DNA of 59,452 bases from Moraxella sp. (GTDB taxonomy: Bacteria > Pseudomonadota > Gammaproteobacteria > Pseudomonadales > Moraxellaceae). Below, in pieces: positions 1 to 8,262 of this stretch (positions within the stretch are counted from its first letter, which is position 1; each line of letters begins with the position of its first letter). The stretch covers positions 1-59,452 of the forward strand of contig JAUNEE010000002.1 in NCBI GenBank assembly GCA_030525705.1, read 5' to 3'. The notes under the pieces were generated by a model. That model had not been told where the DNA came from and searched no databases. It worked only from the letters and a program-made list of their open reading frames with translations. Both the position numbers and the translations under genes were made by a program.

Positions 1-155
1 CTCGCTGTACTTTGGATTTAATCATTGAACGCAAAAATGGCGAGACCCAAACCGTGCCTGTCTTATGCCGCCTTGATAGTGATAGCGATGTGAGAACTTA
101 TAAGGCGGGGGGCGTGCTTAGGGAGTTTGCGGGGAGGTTTTTGGGTAAAAAATAA
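1..155 (+). CDS. acnD: AcnD, Fe/S-dependent 2-methylcitrate dehydratase (C-terminal end, partial)
   Basis: The open frame from base 3 encodes the last 50 residues of a protein ending in TYKAGGVLREFAGRFLGKK, followed by TAA at 153-155. Aconitase-family proteins end with a swivel domain of this kind. The downstream prpF gene makes AcnD, which dehydrates 2-methylcitrate in propionate catabolism, the best reading rather than AcnA. The beginning lies outside the window. The usual acnD-prpF adjacency is broken here by a two-gene insertion. Identification rests mainly on context plus a short C-terminal match. Confidence 0.75.
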   Translation, partial: RCTLDLIIERKNGETQTVPVLCRLDSDSDVRTYKAGGVLREFAGRFLGKK

Positions 156-242
156 ACCCGTACCATTTTTTGCTGTTTTGGTGTAGAATGGAGCATCTTG
201 TTCCATTCTACAATCTTACCACAATCATCAATAAGGTGTTTT

Positions 243-1697
243 ATGCAATTTACCGTTGAAAATTTAGGCAAAGTTAGTAAGGCTGATATTGACTTAAAGC
301 CTTTAACCATTTTTATTGGTAAAAATGGCAGTGGTAAAACCTATGTGGCAAGTGCTTTGTGGGCGTATGTTACTTATATTAAGAGTATTGGAAATATTAC
401 AAATAATGTTAGTGATTATATTCCAAAAAACATTTATAAGAAATATAAAAACATTTTAAGTAATCTATTACAAGATTTTGATGGAATTTCAAATTATGAA
501 AAATATTTTATAGTTGAAAAAGAAGATATTGAAAGAATTTTCAATAATATAAATAATCATATCAGTAAAAATAAATTATTGCAAAATTGTTTTAAACACA
601 ATAGTTTTAAAGAAACTAATTTTAATTCAATAAATAATTTAGACAGCATCTCTGTAAATATTGAATTAAAGGTTTTCCATAAACCTATGTATTATCAAGA
701 TGAGATGGACAATACATTAGAAGAGTTTATTACTAATCATTACTTTACATTTAGTTTATTTTTAGACAATTTAAAATTATACGAAAATAGTATAGTTTTA
801 AATTTAATTAGTGATGGAATTATAGATTTAAATGACATACATTCTGATGAAACTTTAAATGCAATATTGACAAACATTATAAAATATGCTTTTTTAGGAA
901 AAAATTTTAACAATTATGATGAAGTTTTATACATCCCAGCAGCCAGAACTGGTTTGATGTTTGGATTGCACGATTTTGCCAATAGTAGCCTGAAAAGAAG
1001 TTCTTATTTTGGTATAGAAAATCACGCACCAAAAAGCAATGACTTAACAGCACCACTTAACAATTTTGTTTCCAATTTATATGGCAAATTGGAGTTTTAT
1101 CCTATTTATCAAGGGGAACAAATTTTTAACACTTTAATTGATGGAGAAATTAAAGCTAATCGTCAAGACAAACGCTTTAAATATATTCCAAAATCTTTAA
1201 ATCAAGAATTGCCTTTGTCTGCATCATCGTCATTGGTAACGGAAACAGCCGTTTTGTCTATTTTTAATAATAGTATCAGAAAAGGGGTTTTTGTTATCTT
1301 TGAAGAACCCGAAGCTCATTTGCATTTATCTGCACAGCGAGAAATGGCAAAATTGATTGTTAAAATGATAAATCAAGGTTGCCATATGCTAATTACGACA
1401 CATAGCGATACTTTTTTACAACAGCTGAATAATTTAATTATGCTTAATAAATTATCAGAAAATAATTCTGATATTTTTCAAGAATTTAATATTGAACCAG
1501 ATGAAACCATTGCAGGAGAAAAAGTAGCGGTTTATGATTTTCAATATCAAGATGATGATAAAACCATTGCCAAACCATTAGACTTGGGGGATTATGGATT
1601 TATTGCCCCATCTGTAAATGATGAAATTAATAATCTTATTCGCCAAACTGACACCATTATTGATATGATTGATGATTTAAAATCAAATGGTGAATAA
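243..1697 (+). CDS. AAA/OLD-like ATPase, possible defence ATPase
   Basis: A 484-residue protein. The ATG at 243 is preferred over an upstream start because the ATPase fold begins at once (MQFTVENLGKVSKADIDLKP) and AAGGTG lies just upstream. The Walker A motif GKNGSGKT is at residues 26-33. A long central insert rich in Asn, Lys and Ile follows. The Walker B/signature segment FEEPEAHLHL is near residue 350, and an H-loop segment LITTHSDTFLQQL is near 382. This is the SMC/ABC-like AAA_21 architecture seen in OLD nucleases and many anti-phage systems. No TOPRIM domain is visible, so nuclease activity would have to come from the next gene, which overlaps it by 11 bases. The DNA is far more AT-rich than the flanking acnD and prpF, suggesting horizontal acquisition. 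The defence role is inference. Confidence 0.8.
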   Translation: MQFTVENLGKVSKADIDLKPLTIFIGKNGSGKTYVASALWAYVTYIKSIGNITNNVSDYIPKNIYKKYKNILSNLLQDFDGISNYEKYFIVEKEDIERIFNNINNHISKNKLLQNCFKHNSFKETNFNSINNLDSISVNIELKVFHKPMYYQDEMDNTLEEFITNHYFTFSLFLDNLKLYENSIVLNLISDGIIDLNDIHSDETLNAILTNIIKYAFLGKNFNNYDEVLYIPAARTGLMFGLHDFANSSLKRSSYFGIENHAPKSNDLTAPLNNFVSNLYGKLEFYPIYQGEQIFNTLIDGEIKANRQDKRFKYIPKSLNQELPLSASSSLVTETAVLSIFNNSIRKGVFVIFEEPEAHLHLSAQREMAKLIVKMINQGCHMLITTHSDTFLQQLNNLIMLNKLSENNSDIFQEFNIEPDETIAGEKVAVYDFQYQDDDKTIAKPLDLGDYGFIAPSVNDEINNLIRQTDTIIDMIDDLKSNGE

Positions 1698-2289
1698 AAT
1701 GCAAAATCTATTAAAATTATTTAATCAAGATTTTATCTATATTCATCAAACCAATGAGGGCAAATTCTCCATTATTGAGAAAAAAGATGGCGGTAAAGGT
1801 GTTTGTGATTTTCAATCGGAAAATGATGTTTTAATCATCAAAGCCAAAGACCAAAATACACCATTATGGGCATTAAAAAGTCAAAAATGTGCAGAAGGTG
1901 CTTTTGTTGTATTGGATAAAAATCATCAATCATTATCACTTCATATCGTTGAAATGAAAAGTAAATTAACCTATGATGAATTTGAAAAAGTCATTCAACA
2001 GTTGCAGGGAATGTATTTAATGGCTTTTTGTGTAATGTCTATTTTAAGATTGAATATTCCAAAAGACATTATAACCTATATTACCTATAAAAATGAAACC
2101 GTTCAAAATAAAATTAACAAAAATCCAAAAAGAATACCCAAAAAGAGTATTGGTATCAAAGACCCTGTTTTGGAAAGTTGGGAAATGGAAAAGATTGAAC
2201 TATCTCACAACAATAATGCTAAATTGATTAAAATGATAAGAATTGATGATGGCAATGGTAATTTTAATTGTGATTTTGGAATGGTATAA
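1687..2289 (+). CDS. Unknown protein with PD-(D/E)XK-like motif, ATPase partner
   Basis: A 200-residue protein, with a possible alternative start at ATG 1699. It overlaps the end of the ATPase gene, implying translational coupling and a joint function. I do not recognise a named family. Residues 77-91 contain Asp77, then a beta-strand-like LSLHIVEMK giving Glu89-x-Lys91, followed by a helix with a QQLQG segment. This spacing fits a PD-(D/E)XK nuclease core (D-x11-E-x-K). The C-terminal third is Lys/Asn-rich with no clear motif. No membrane segment or signal peptide is seen. Together with the ATPase it looks like an ATPase-effector pair, but the nuclease reading is a motif-level guess. Confidence 0.6.
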   Translation: MVNKMQNLLKLFNQDFIYIHQTNEGKFSIIEKKDGGKGVCDFQSENDVLIIKAKDQNTPLWALKSQKCAEGAFVVLDKNHQSLSLHIVEMKSKLTYDEFEKVIQQLQGMYLMAFCVMSILRLNIPKDIITYITYKNETVQNKINKNPKRIPKKSIGIKDPVLESWEMEKIELSHNNNAKLIKMIRIDDGNGNFNCDFGMV

Positions 2290-2303
2290 ATAAGGAGTTT
2301 TTT

Positions 2304-3470
2304 ATGCAAACCCCAATCCCAGCCACTTATATGCGTGGCGGTACTTCAAAAGGTACATTTTTTAAACTCTCCGATTTGCCCACACCTTGCCAAGTGGCAG
2401 GGCAGGCACGAGATAATTTTTTGCTCCGTGTTGTCGGCAGTCCAGACCCCTACGGCAAGCAGATTGACGGTATGGGCAATGGCTCATCAAGCACTTCCAA
2501 AGTCGTGATTATCTCGCCTTGCACAGACGGCATACACGATGTCAATTATCTGTTTGGGCAGGTCGCCATTGACAAGGCGATGATAGATTGGTCAGGCAAC
2601 TGTGGGAATTTAACAGGAGCGGTCGGTTCGTTTGCCATTTTTAATGGACTCATTGACCAAGCCAAAATCCCCAACAACGGCATTTGCACCGTGCGTATCT
2701 GGCAAGAAAACATCAAAAAGACCATCATCGCCTATGTACCGATTGAGAATGGTCAAGTAGTAGAAACAGGTGATTTTGAGCTTGATGGGGTAACTTTTCC
2801 AGCCAGTGAAATTAAAATTGAATTTATAGACCCTGTGGACGAGGGCGGTGAGATGTTCCCCACAGGCAATTTAAAGGATACTTTGACTGTGCCTGATGTG
2901 GGCGAGTTTACCGTTACGATGATTAACGCAGGTATTCCCACGATATTTTTACACGCCCACGAGCTTGGCTTTACAGGCACAGAGCTACAAAAAGACATTA
3001 ATTCTAATGCAGAAATTTTAGACAAATTGGAAAAAATCCGTGCTTATGGAGCGGTCAAAATGGGTTTGATTAGCGATGTCAGTGAAGCCCAAACTCGCCA
3101 GCACACCCCCAAAATCGCTTGGGTTGCTAAGCCTTCTGACTATGTCGCATCAAGTGGTAAAACAGTCAAAGCTGATGATATTGACTTACTTGTCCGTGCG
3201 ATGAGTATGGGGCAACTACACCACGCTATGATGGGAACAGCCAGTGTGGCAATTGGCACGGCAGGGACGATTGTTGGCACGATTGTTAATGATGTGGCAG
3301 GTGGTAAGGCATTGACGGAAGTGTGTTTTGGACACCCATCAGGGACACTCACGGTGGGCGGACAATCTGAATGTGTGGACGGTAAATGGGTTGCTCGCAA
3401 AGTATCTATGAGCCGTTCGGCACGCAGGCTTATGGTGGGGAGTGTGTTTGTGCCTACGGGGTGTTTTTAA
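2304..3470 (+). CDS. prpF: PrpF, AcnD-accessory isomerase
   Basis: A 388-residue PrpF-family protein starting MQTPIPATYMRGGTSKG, the characteristic N-terminus. A strong AAGGAG ribosome site lies just before the ATG. PrpF is a diaminopimelate-epimerase-fold isomerase that acts on the aconitate-type intermediate made by AcnD, which is why the two genes normally sit together. The family landmarks MGNGSSSTSKVVIIS and MSMGQLHHAMMGT are visible. It begins 14 bases after the inserted ATPase/partner pair, so transcription from the prp promoter would have to read through those genes unless they bring their own promoter. Confidence 0.95.
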   Translation: MQTPIPATYMRGGTSKGTFFKLSDLPTPCQVAGQARDNFLLRVVGSPDPYGKQIDGMGNGSSSTSKVVIISPCTDGIHDVNYLFGQVAIDKAMIDWSGNCGNLTGAVGSFAIFNGLIDQAKIPNNGICTVRIWQENIKKTIIAYVPIENGQVVETGDFELDGVTFPASEIKIEFIDPVDEGGEMFPTGNLKDTLTVPDVGEFTVTMINAGIPTIFLHAHELGFTGTELQKDINSNAEILDKLEKIRAYGAVKMGLISDVSEAQTRQHTPKIAWVAKPSDYVASSGKTVKADDIDLLVRAMSMGQLHHAMMGTASVAIGTAGTIVGTIVNDVAGGKALTEVCFGHPSGTLTVGGQSECVDGKWVARKVSMSRSARRLMVGSVFVPTGCF

Positions 3471-3515
3471 TCTTTAATTATCTATGATAAAAAGTTTAAA
3501 TAACTGTATTTCGTT

Positions 3516-3573
3516 TTGTCAAATAAAATAAGTTTTGTTATAATACGTCTTATTTAATTGATTAAACTAATCA
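3516..3573 (+). promoter_or_regulatory. oxyR promoter with palindromic operator candidate
   Basis: A near-consensus promoter has -35 TTGTCA at 3516-3521 and -10 TATAAT at 3539-3544, with a 17-base spacer. Just downstream, 3559-3573 is the perfect palindrome TGATTA-AAC-TAATCA, ending 13 bases before the oxyR ATG. LysR-type regulators often repress their own gene from such sites. That OxyR binds here is inference. Confidence 0.55.
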
Positions 3574-3586
3574 TCAAGGAGCTGTC

Positions 3587-4480
3587 ATGATTACCTTGCG
3601 TCAGTTAGAATTTGCCCTAGCCGTTGCCAAGCACCGCCACTTTAAACGTGCCGCTGAAGAGTGCAACATCTCCCAGTCCGCCTTAAGTCTTGGCATTGCT
3701 GAGCTGGAAAAACAGCTAGACACGCAGATTTTTGAACGCAACAACAAGCAAGTCCTCATCACCCCCATCGGTGAAGAGCTCTTAGGGCGTGCAAAAAGAA
3801 TCTTCCTTGAAATCAATGACTTAACCGCACTGGCACAAGGTCACCAAAGACCGCTCGCCTACCCAATGACCATCGGCATTATCCCGACAGTCGCTCCATT
3901 TTTCCTGCCAAAAGTCCTACCCTATCTGAGTGAAAAACACCCAGATTTTAGCCTAAACATCGTAGAACAGCAGACCGAGCGTCTCATCGAGCAAGTCCGC
4001 TACGGACATATCGACACCGCCATTATCGCCCTGCCCTATCCTGTGGACGGTCTGCACACCTTTGAGTTTTGGGAGGAAGATTTTTTTGCGATTTTCCCAA
4101 AAAACGACCCGCACGCCGAACTTGACACCATCAGTGGTGATGAGCTTTCAAGAACCAAGCTACTCCTTTTGGGCGAAGGGCACTGCCTCACCGACCAAGT
4201 GCTATCCGTCTGCTCACTGGGCAAAAAACAGCTCAATTCCAACTTTTTTGACGCCAGCCTAAGCACGCTCATTCAGATGAGCTTGGCGGGCATGGGGATA
4301 ACGCTTGTACCAAAAATGGCACTCTATCAATTCAACGAACACAACCCCTACGTCAAAGCCGTACCCATCTCAGAACCAAGTCCGCACCGCCGCATCGCCT
4401 TTATTAGCCGCCTAAATTATGCACGTGTCAATGACATTCGCTTGCTTAGCCATCTATTTAAAGAAGCACTCAGTCAATAA
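3587..4480 (+). CDS. oxyR: OxyR, hydrogen-peroxide-sensing LysR-type regulator
   Basis: A 297-residue LysR-type transcription factor. The N-terminal winged helix-turn-helix is residues 1-60 (TLRQLEFALAVAKHRHFKRA, then ISQSALSLGI). The effector domain carries two cysteines in GHCLTDQVLSVC, at residues 200 and 209. This is the C-x8-C spacing of the peroxide-sensing disulfide pair in E. coli OxyR (C199/C208), so it is a redox regulator rather than a generic LysR protein. The start has AAGGAG seven bases upstream. The gene has its own promoter and a terminator, so it is probably monocistronic. Confidence 0.95.
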   Translation: MITLRQLEFALAVAKHRHFKRAAEECNISQSALSLGIAELEKQLDTQIFERNNKQVLITPIGEELLGRAKRIFLEINDLTALAQGHQRPLAYPMTIGIIPTVAPFFLPKVLPYLSEKHPDFSLNIVEQQTERLIEQVRYGHIDTAIIALPYPVDGLHTFEFWEEDFFAIFPKNDPHAELDTISGDELSRTKLLLLGEGHCLTDQVLSVCSLGKKQLNSNFFDASLSTLIQMSLAGMGITLVPKMALYQFNEHNPYVKAVPISEPSPHRRIAFISRLNYARVNDIRLLSHLFKEALSQ

Positions 4481-4485
4481 AAACA

Positions 4486-4508
4486 CCCCGCAACTGCGGG
4501 GATTTTTT
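4486..4508 (+). terminator. Rho-independent terminator of oxyR
   Basis: Stem CCCCGC / GCGGGG (4486-4491 with 4496-4501), loop AACT, followed by ATTTTTT. It lies six bases after the oxyR stop. Confidence 0.9.
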
Positions 4509-4510
4509 AG

Positions 4511-4832
4511 ATACTGACATCTGAAATTTTAGCCCTCATTTAAACAGTATACTTAAACGCAAAATCGCTCATAACAAGCCTACCAAACCACGGTCTTCCT
4601 GCTCGCAGACAGACTTAGGGTGAACGAAAACCTATCGGCAGACTTTTAAGCCACCACCTGATTTTACAAAGACGCTTGATTTAAAATTCATGCTACGCCA
4701 TCACAGCTGCAGTCAGCCAAAGTGGGTCAAATCCTACCCATCAAGATTTTATCCTCTGCCACAGAGGTGTCTTGCCTACAGCTAGATAAAGGATTAGGCA
4801 GTACTCTGGCGGTATCTTTTATAAAAACCGAT
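4511..4832. other. Gene-free structured intergenic region, possible unidentified ncRNA
   Basis: No credible reading frame is present. Several local hairpins can be drawn: CCTCTG-CCA-CAGAGG (about 4751-4765), GGGT-loop-ACCC (about 4724-4739), and GCCTA-loop-TAGGC (about 4774-4799). On the + strand the region ends in a strong terminator at 4833-4868, and TATACT around 4548 could be a -10 box. The size, about 300 nt, and the structure would suit a stable RNA, but the signature sequences of RNase P RNA, tmRNA and 4.5S RNA are absent and a 6S match is not convincing. Strand is undecided. Confidence 0.3.
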
Positions 4833-4868
4833 AAAAAAACACCAAGCGATTTCACTTGGTGTTTTTTT
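4833..4868. terminator. Bidirectional terminator, minE and upstream region
   Basis: Stem ACACCAAG / CTTGGTGT (4839-4846 with 4855-4862), loop of eight, flanked by an A-run on the left and a T-run on the right. It can therefore terminate leftward min transcripts and any rightward transcript from the intergenic region. Confidence 0.85.
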
Positions 4869-4872
4869 GGTT

Positions 4873-5154
4873 TTATTTGTTTTCAGGTAGGCTGATGCTC
4901 ATCTGTAGCACGTCCATGCTTTCTTCTTTGGTGTGGTTAATGTCAATGTCATCAATCTGCACACCGCTGACGTATTTACTTACCACCTCGGCAATCTCAC
5001 GCTTCATTTTATCGATACGTTCTTGCGTCAGGCGGGTTTTTAATTGGTTATCGTTACTGGCAACCAACACCGTCAGGCGATTCTTCGCAATCTCAGCACT
5101 TGAAGGACCACTATCTTGCCCCAACAGCCGTGAAAACCATGATTTTTTCTTCAT
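4873..5154 (-). CDS. minE: MinE, cell-division topological specificity factor
   Basis: A 93-residue protein. The N-terminal half contains the MinD-contact/membrane-targeting region (WFSRLLG, then [16 protein letters not shown]) and the C-terminal half the dimerisation domain (ISKYVSG-like segment, here [16 protein letters not shown]). MinE stimulates MinD ATPase and drives pole-to-pole oscillation, confining MinC to the poles. It begins one base after the minD stop codon, so the two are translationally coupled. Length is normal for the family (about 88-95). Confidence 0.95.
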   Translation of the reverse strand: MKKKSWFSRLLGQDSGPSSAEIAKNRLTVLVASNDNQLKTRLTQERIDKMKREIAEVVSKYVSGVQIDDIDINHTKEESMDVLQMSISLPENK

Positions 5155-5155
5155 C

Positions 5156-5965
5156 TTAGCCCCCGAATAAGCGTTGGAAGAAGCCTTTTTTCTTCACCTC
5201 AATGTGACGCAAAGGACGCTCCTCGCCCAAAAATCTAGCAACAATGTCTTCATAGCACTGTCCTGCCACAGACTCAGTATCATGAATCACAGGCTCACCA
5301 CGGTTAGACGCTTCTAGCACCGCCGAGCTTTCAGGCACAACACCAATCAAAGGCACTTTTAAAATCTCATTGGCGATGGTATCCATATCCATCATTTCGC
5401 CTTGGGCGGCACGCTCAGGATTATAACGGGTGATAATCAAATGCTCACGCACGCTACCGCCCTCTTCCACACGCTTGGTGCGTGATTGCAAAATACCGAT
5501 GATGCGGTCAGAGTCACGCACCGATGAAATCTCAGGGTTGGTGACGATGAGCGCCTCGTCTGCATGATACATAGCAAGCTGCGCCCCACGCTCAATACCC
5601 GCAGGACTGTCACAAATGATATAATCAAACTGCTCAGACAGCTCCGCCATCACCTGTGCCACACCCTCATCGGTCAAGGCGTCCTTGTCACGGGTCTGCG
5701 AGGCAGGCAGAATATAAAGATTGTCCAGACGCTTATCTTTGACCAATGCCTGAGAAAGACGTGCCGTGCCTGAAATCACATCAACAAAATCATAAACAAT
5801 GCGGTTTTCACAGCCCATAATCAAATCAAGGTTACGCAGTCCCACATCGAAGTCGATGACCACGGTTTTATGCCCACGCAGGGCAAGACCTGCTGCAAAA
5901 GACGCACTGGTGGTGGTTTTGCCCACGCCGCCTTTACCTGAAGTTACTACCACAATCTTCGCCAA
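5156..5965 (-). CDS. minD: MinD, septum-site-determining ATPase
   Basis: A 269-residue ParA/MinD-type ATPase (E. coli MinD has 270). The deviant Walker A motif GKGGVGKT is at residues 10-17. The C-terminus ends in an amphipathic membrane-targeting helix [11 protein letters not shown]. The start chosen is TTG at 5965, giving [17 protein letters not shown], with AAGGAG seven bases upstream. An upstream ATG would add an unlikely hydrophobic 29-residue extension and lacks this support. MinD recruits MinC and MinE to the membrane. The gene is followed at once by minE and preceded by minC after 219 bases. Confidence 0.95.
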   Translation of the reverse strand: MAKIVVVTSGKGGVGKTTTSASFAAGLALRGHKTVVIDFDVGLRNLDLIMGCENRIVYDFVDVISGTARLSQALVKDKRLDNLYILPASQTRDKDALTDEGVAQVMAELSEQFDYIICDSPAGIERGAQLAMYHADEALIVTNPEISSVRDSDRIIGILQSRTKRVEEGGSVREHLIITRYNPERAAQGEMMDMDTIANEILKVPLIGVVPESSAVLEASNRGEPVIHDTESVAGQCYEDIVARFLGEERPLRHIEVKKKGFFQRLFGG

Positions 5966-6184
5966 AGTCTTACTCCTTAAAAAAATAAATGCCACAAGAG
6001 TAGCACAAATATAAAAAAAAATAAACGGACTTAAACGCCTAAAAGTTACCAATCATCACATTTAGATAAAATTTAGCAAATCCACCCTGTAGATTACCAA
6101 AAGCCACGTCTCACCAACTACCAACAATCGCTGTGATTGAGTGGCTTTTTATTTTATCCATAAAAACTCAGTCCAAAGTAACAA

Positions 6185-7054
6185 TCAATGCGTCATTTGC
6201 TTAAAGACCAGCTTGCCTGCAAAGAAGCTCACTTCCACTGCCTGCCCAATCATCTCAGCAGGAATGTCATCTTTTAGGCAGTACGTCCCCGCAACAGAAA
6301 CAAGGCTCGGCTCAAATTTTTGGCAGAAAATCCGTGCATTTTCATCACCTGTCGCCCCTGCCACCAGTCGCCCTTGCCCTTTGCCATAAATGTGCAAATT
6401 ATAATCGGTCGCCACTTCTGCACCTTGGTTCACACTGGCGGTGATAATCAAATCACCCCCCATGTGGTGCAAAGACTGCCCAGACCGCACCATCTGCGTC
6501 TGCACAAAGCTGTTAATGCCCATGTCCACAGGCGTGCTTGCTGGCGTGGTGACGCCTTGTGTGCCCACCACCGCCACTTCATGCTCGGTATTTTTTTCAG
6601 GCGTTTGATGGGGTTTTGTTTCTGTATTTTCTGCTAAAGCAGGGGCGTCTTTTTTGGGTGCTTCAGCAGTGTTTTTGTCCTGTGTTTCTTTTGTGCTTTC
6701 GCCCTGATTATCCGGGGCGGTCTCAGCAGACGCCTTTGATTTTTCTTCTTTTTTTGGCTTGTCGTCAAGACGGGCGATACGCTTGCCGTCATTGGGGAAA
6801 ATCGCCATTTTTAATTCACGGGCTTTGTCGCTTAGCACACCATCAACCACGCCAATCACCGCCACCTGACAGTCCCACAGCGTGTCAATCAACACCGCCA
6901 AATCCAAGTCTTCATCGCTTTCGATAATCGCAGGCACAAGCGTATCATGATTAAACCCACGCACCGCCTCCGTGATGGCGTCCATATCCGCCGTCCGCAC
7001 TTTCAAACGGCTAAACGCCAACATTTTGCCATATAAACTGACCGCTTCGCTCAT
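6185..7054 (-). CDS. minC: MinC, FtsZ-assembly inhibitor
   Basis: A 289-residue septum-site protein. The N-terminal MinC_N domain covers about residues 1-105 and inhibits FtsZ. The C-terminal beta-helix domain covers about 180-289 (VRSGQSLHHMGGDLIITASV and IYGKGQGRLVAGATGDENAR are hallmark strands) and binds MinD. The two are joined by an unusually long, Lys/Glu/Pro/Thr-rich linker of about 75 residues, so the protein is longer than E. coli MinC (231). It is first in the leftward minC-minD-minE order. A weak inverted repeat with GCCAC/GTGGC arms lies between minC and minD and might reduce read-through. Confidence 0.95.
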   Translation of the reverse strand: MSEAVSLYGKMLAFSRLKVRTADMDAITEAVRGFNHDTLVPAIIESDEDLDLAVLIDTLWDCQVAVIGVVDGVLSDKARELKMAIFPNDGKRIARLDDKPKKEEKSKASAETAPDNQGESTKETQDKNTAEAPKKDAPALAENTETKPHQTPEKNTEHEVAVVGTQGVTTPASTPVDMGINSFVQTQMVRSGQSLHHMGGDLIITASVNQGAEVATDYNLHIYGKGQGRLVAGATGDENARIFCQKFEPSLVSVAGTYCLKDDIPAEMIGQAVEVSFFAGKLVFKQMTH

Positions 7055-7103
7055 AATCCACCTAATTTTGTGTTATTTTTGACGTATCATACCACGTTTT
7101 GAC

Positions 7104-8210
7104 TTATAAATGCAGCTGCTTGGCGTGTTTCCATTGCTGGATTTTTACTTGTGCCTCAAATGCCGTCAGCCCGTCCTCGATAATATTCGCAATCAAACGC
7201 TGCAGCTGCGGGTGACTGGTGTCGACATTGGCGATGCCATGAGCAATCTCCCCCATCAGCCTATCTAACAATGCAGGCGACAAGAGCGTCTCATTCACCG
7301 CCGTGGTGACATTCTCGCCGATGTGCTTGCCGATATCCACCATCTGCGCCTCAATCATACTGCCTGCGATGGGAATGAGCTTCAAATAACGGCGAAGTTC
7401 AGGCGTTTTAGCAAGCGCCTCTTCTACCGCCGCACCCACCTCAGCCGACAAGCCACGCCCGACATCGGACGCCACCAGCTGCCCAAGCTTGGGCGTTAGC
7501 TCCTGTCTTAATAGCAGTAAAATCGCCTGCTCAATGTCAGCACGGTTTTTCTCAATGGTTTTCTCAATGGACGTATGCGTATAAGGCGAGCGTAACTGCG
7601 TCCGAAAATTATCCACCGCCGTCAAAATCACTCGATCAGACAGCTCTTCTAGCAGAATATGCCCGTAGAATTTTGCGGTTTTCGTCCAGCGTGCTGGCAC
7701 AACCTGAATGCCAATCTCATGCAGTCTTTTTATGATGACAAATGCCCGCAACAGTCTTAATGGACGCAGCAGCGGAAAACACCCCAAAACCTCGTACCAA
7801 TGAACAAACGGAAAGAAAAACCAGCGGTAATAGGTGCGTTTTTTTATGGCAATCACCCAACGCACCAACAGCTCGAAAATCAAAAATAGCGTAAAAAACC
7901 CACCAATCGCCGCAAATTTAATATGTAAATTCGACTGATACCACGCCAGCCAATCCGCCCAAGACAGCCAACCAGCAATGTGCGAAAAAAACGCACTCAT
8001 GACAATCTTGTCAAAAAATATCACCGACAAATCCGCCACAATCGCCACCAGCATCAAAACATCATAAAAAAGCTTCAGTTTGCTTGGCGGAGTAGGTTCA
8101 CGCTCACCGCTATAGATAGGCATGACGTCCTTATCCACATCGATGGGCGTCACAGGCGTTGGGGTAATGGTAGGCTTATAAGACGTACCAAAATCATCAG
8201 GACCAATCAT
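7104..8210 (-). CDS. Membrane protein with voltage-sensor-like domain, no pore
   Basis: A 368-residue protein. After a cytoplasmic Pro/Thr-rich N-terminus there are about four hydrophobic segments between residues 48 and 160. The last, LLRPLRLLRAFVIIKRL, has Arg/Lys at regular intervals as in an S4 voltage-sensor helix. The preceding FELLVRW and VHWYEVLG segments resemble S2/S3 of ion-channel voltage sensors. No pore helix or TVGYG-type selectivity filter follows. Instead there is a roughly 200-residue alpha-helical soluble C-terminus. Related proteins in Moraxellaceae are annotated only as hypothetical or ion-transport-like. Function is unknown. It ends shortly before minC and follows the acyltransferase gene on the same strand. 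Confidence 0.6.
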   Translation of the reverse strand: MIGPDDFGTSYKPTITPTPVTPIDVDKDVMPIYSGEREPTPPSKLKLFYDVLMLVAIVADLSVIFFDKIVMSAFFSHIAGWLSWADWLAWYQSNLHIKFAAIGGFFTLFLIFELLVRWVIAIKKRTYYRWFFFPFVHWYEVLGCFPLLRPLRLLRAFVIIKRLHEIGIQVVPARWTKTAKFYGHILLEELSDRVILTAVDNFRTQLRSPYTHTSIEKTIEKNRADIEQAILLLLRQELTPKLGQLVASDVGRGLSAEVGAAVEEALAKTPELRRYLKLIPIAGSMIEAQMVDIGKHIGENVTTAVNETLLSPALLDRLMGEIAHGIANVDTSHPQLQRLIANIIEDGLTAFEAQVKIQQWKHAKQLHL

Positions 8211-8262
8211 AAATCATCATCAAAAAAATTAAGCTATATTTATGCCGAACACCAAGCCAAGT

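Noticed and set aside
243-2289. Naming the ATPase pair as PARIS, Septu or Gabija
   Set aside because: The second protein lacks DUF4435, HNH and UvrD-like features, and the ATPase has no TOPRIM domain.
4511-4868. RNase P RNA, tmRNA, 4.5S or 6S RNA in the oxyR-minE spacer
   Set aside because: Size and hairpins suggested a classical RNA, but the conserved core of RNase P, the tag and tRNA-like end of tmRNA, and the 4.5S loop are absent on both strands. Similarity to 6S is too weak.
5966-6052. N-terminal extension of MinD from an upstream ATG
   Set aside because: It would add a hydrophobic 29-residue tail. The TTG at 5965 has a good ribosome site and gives the family length.
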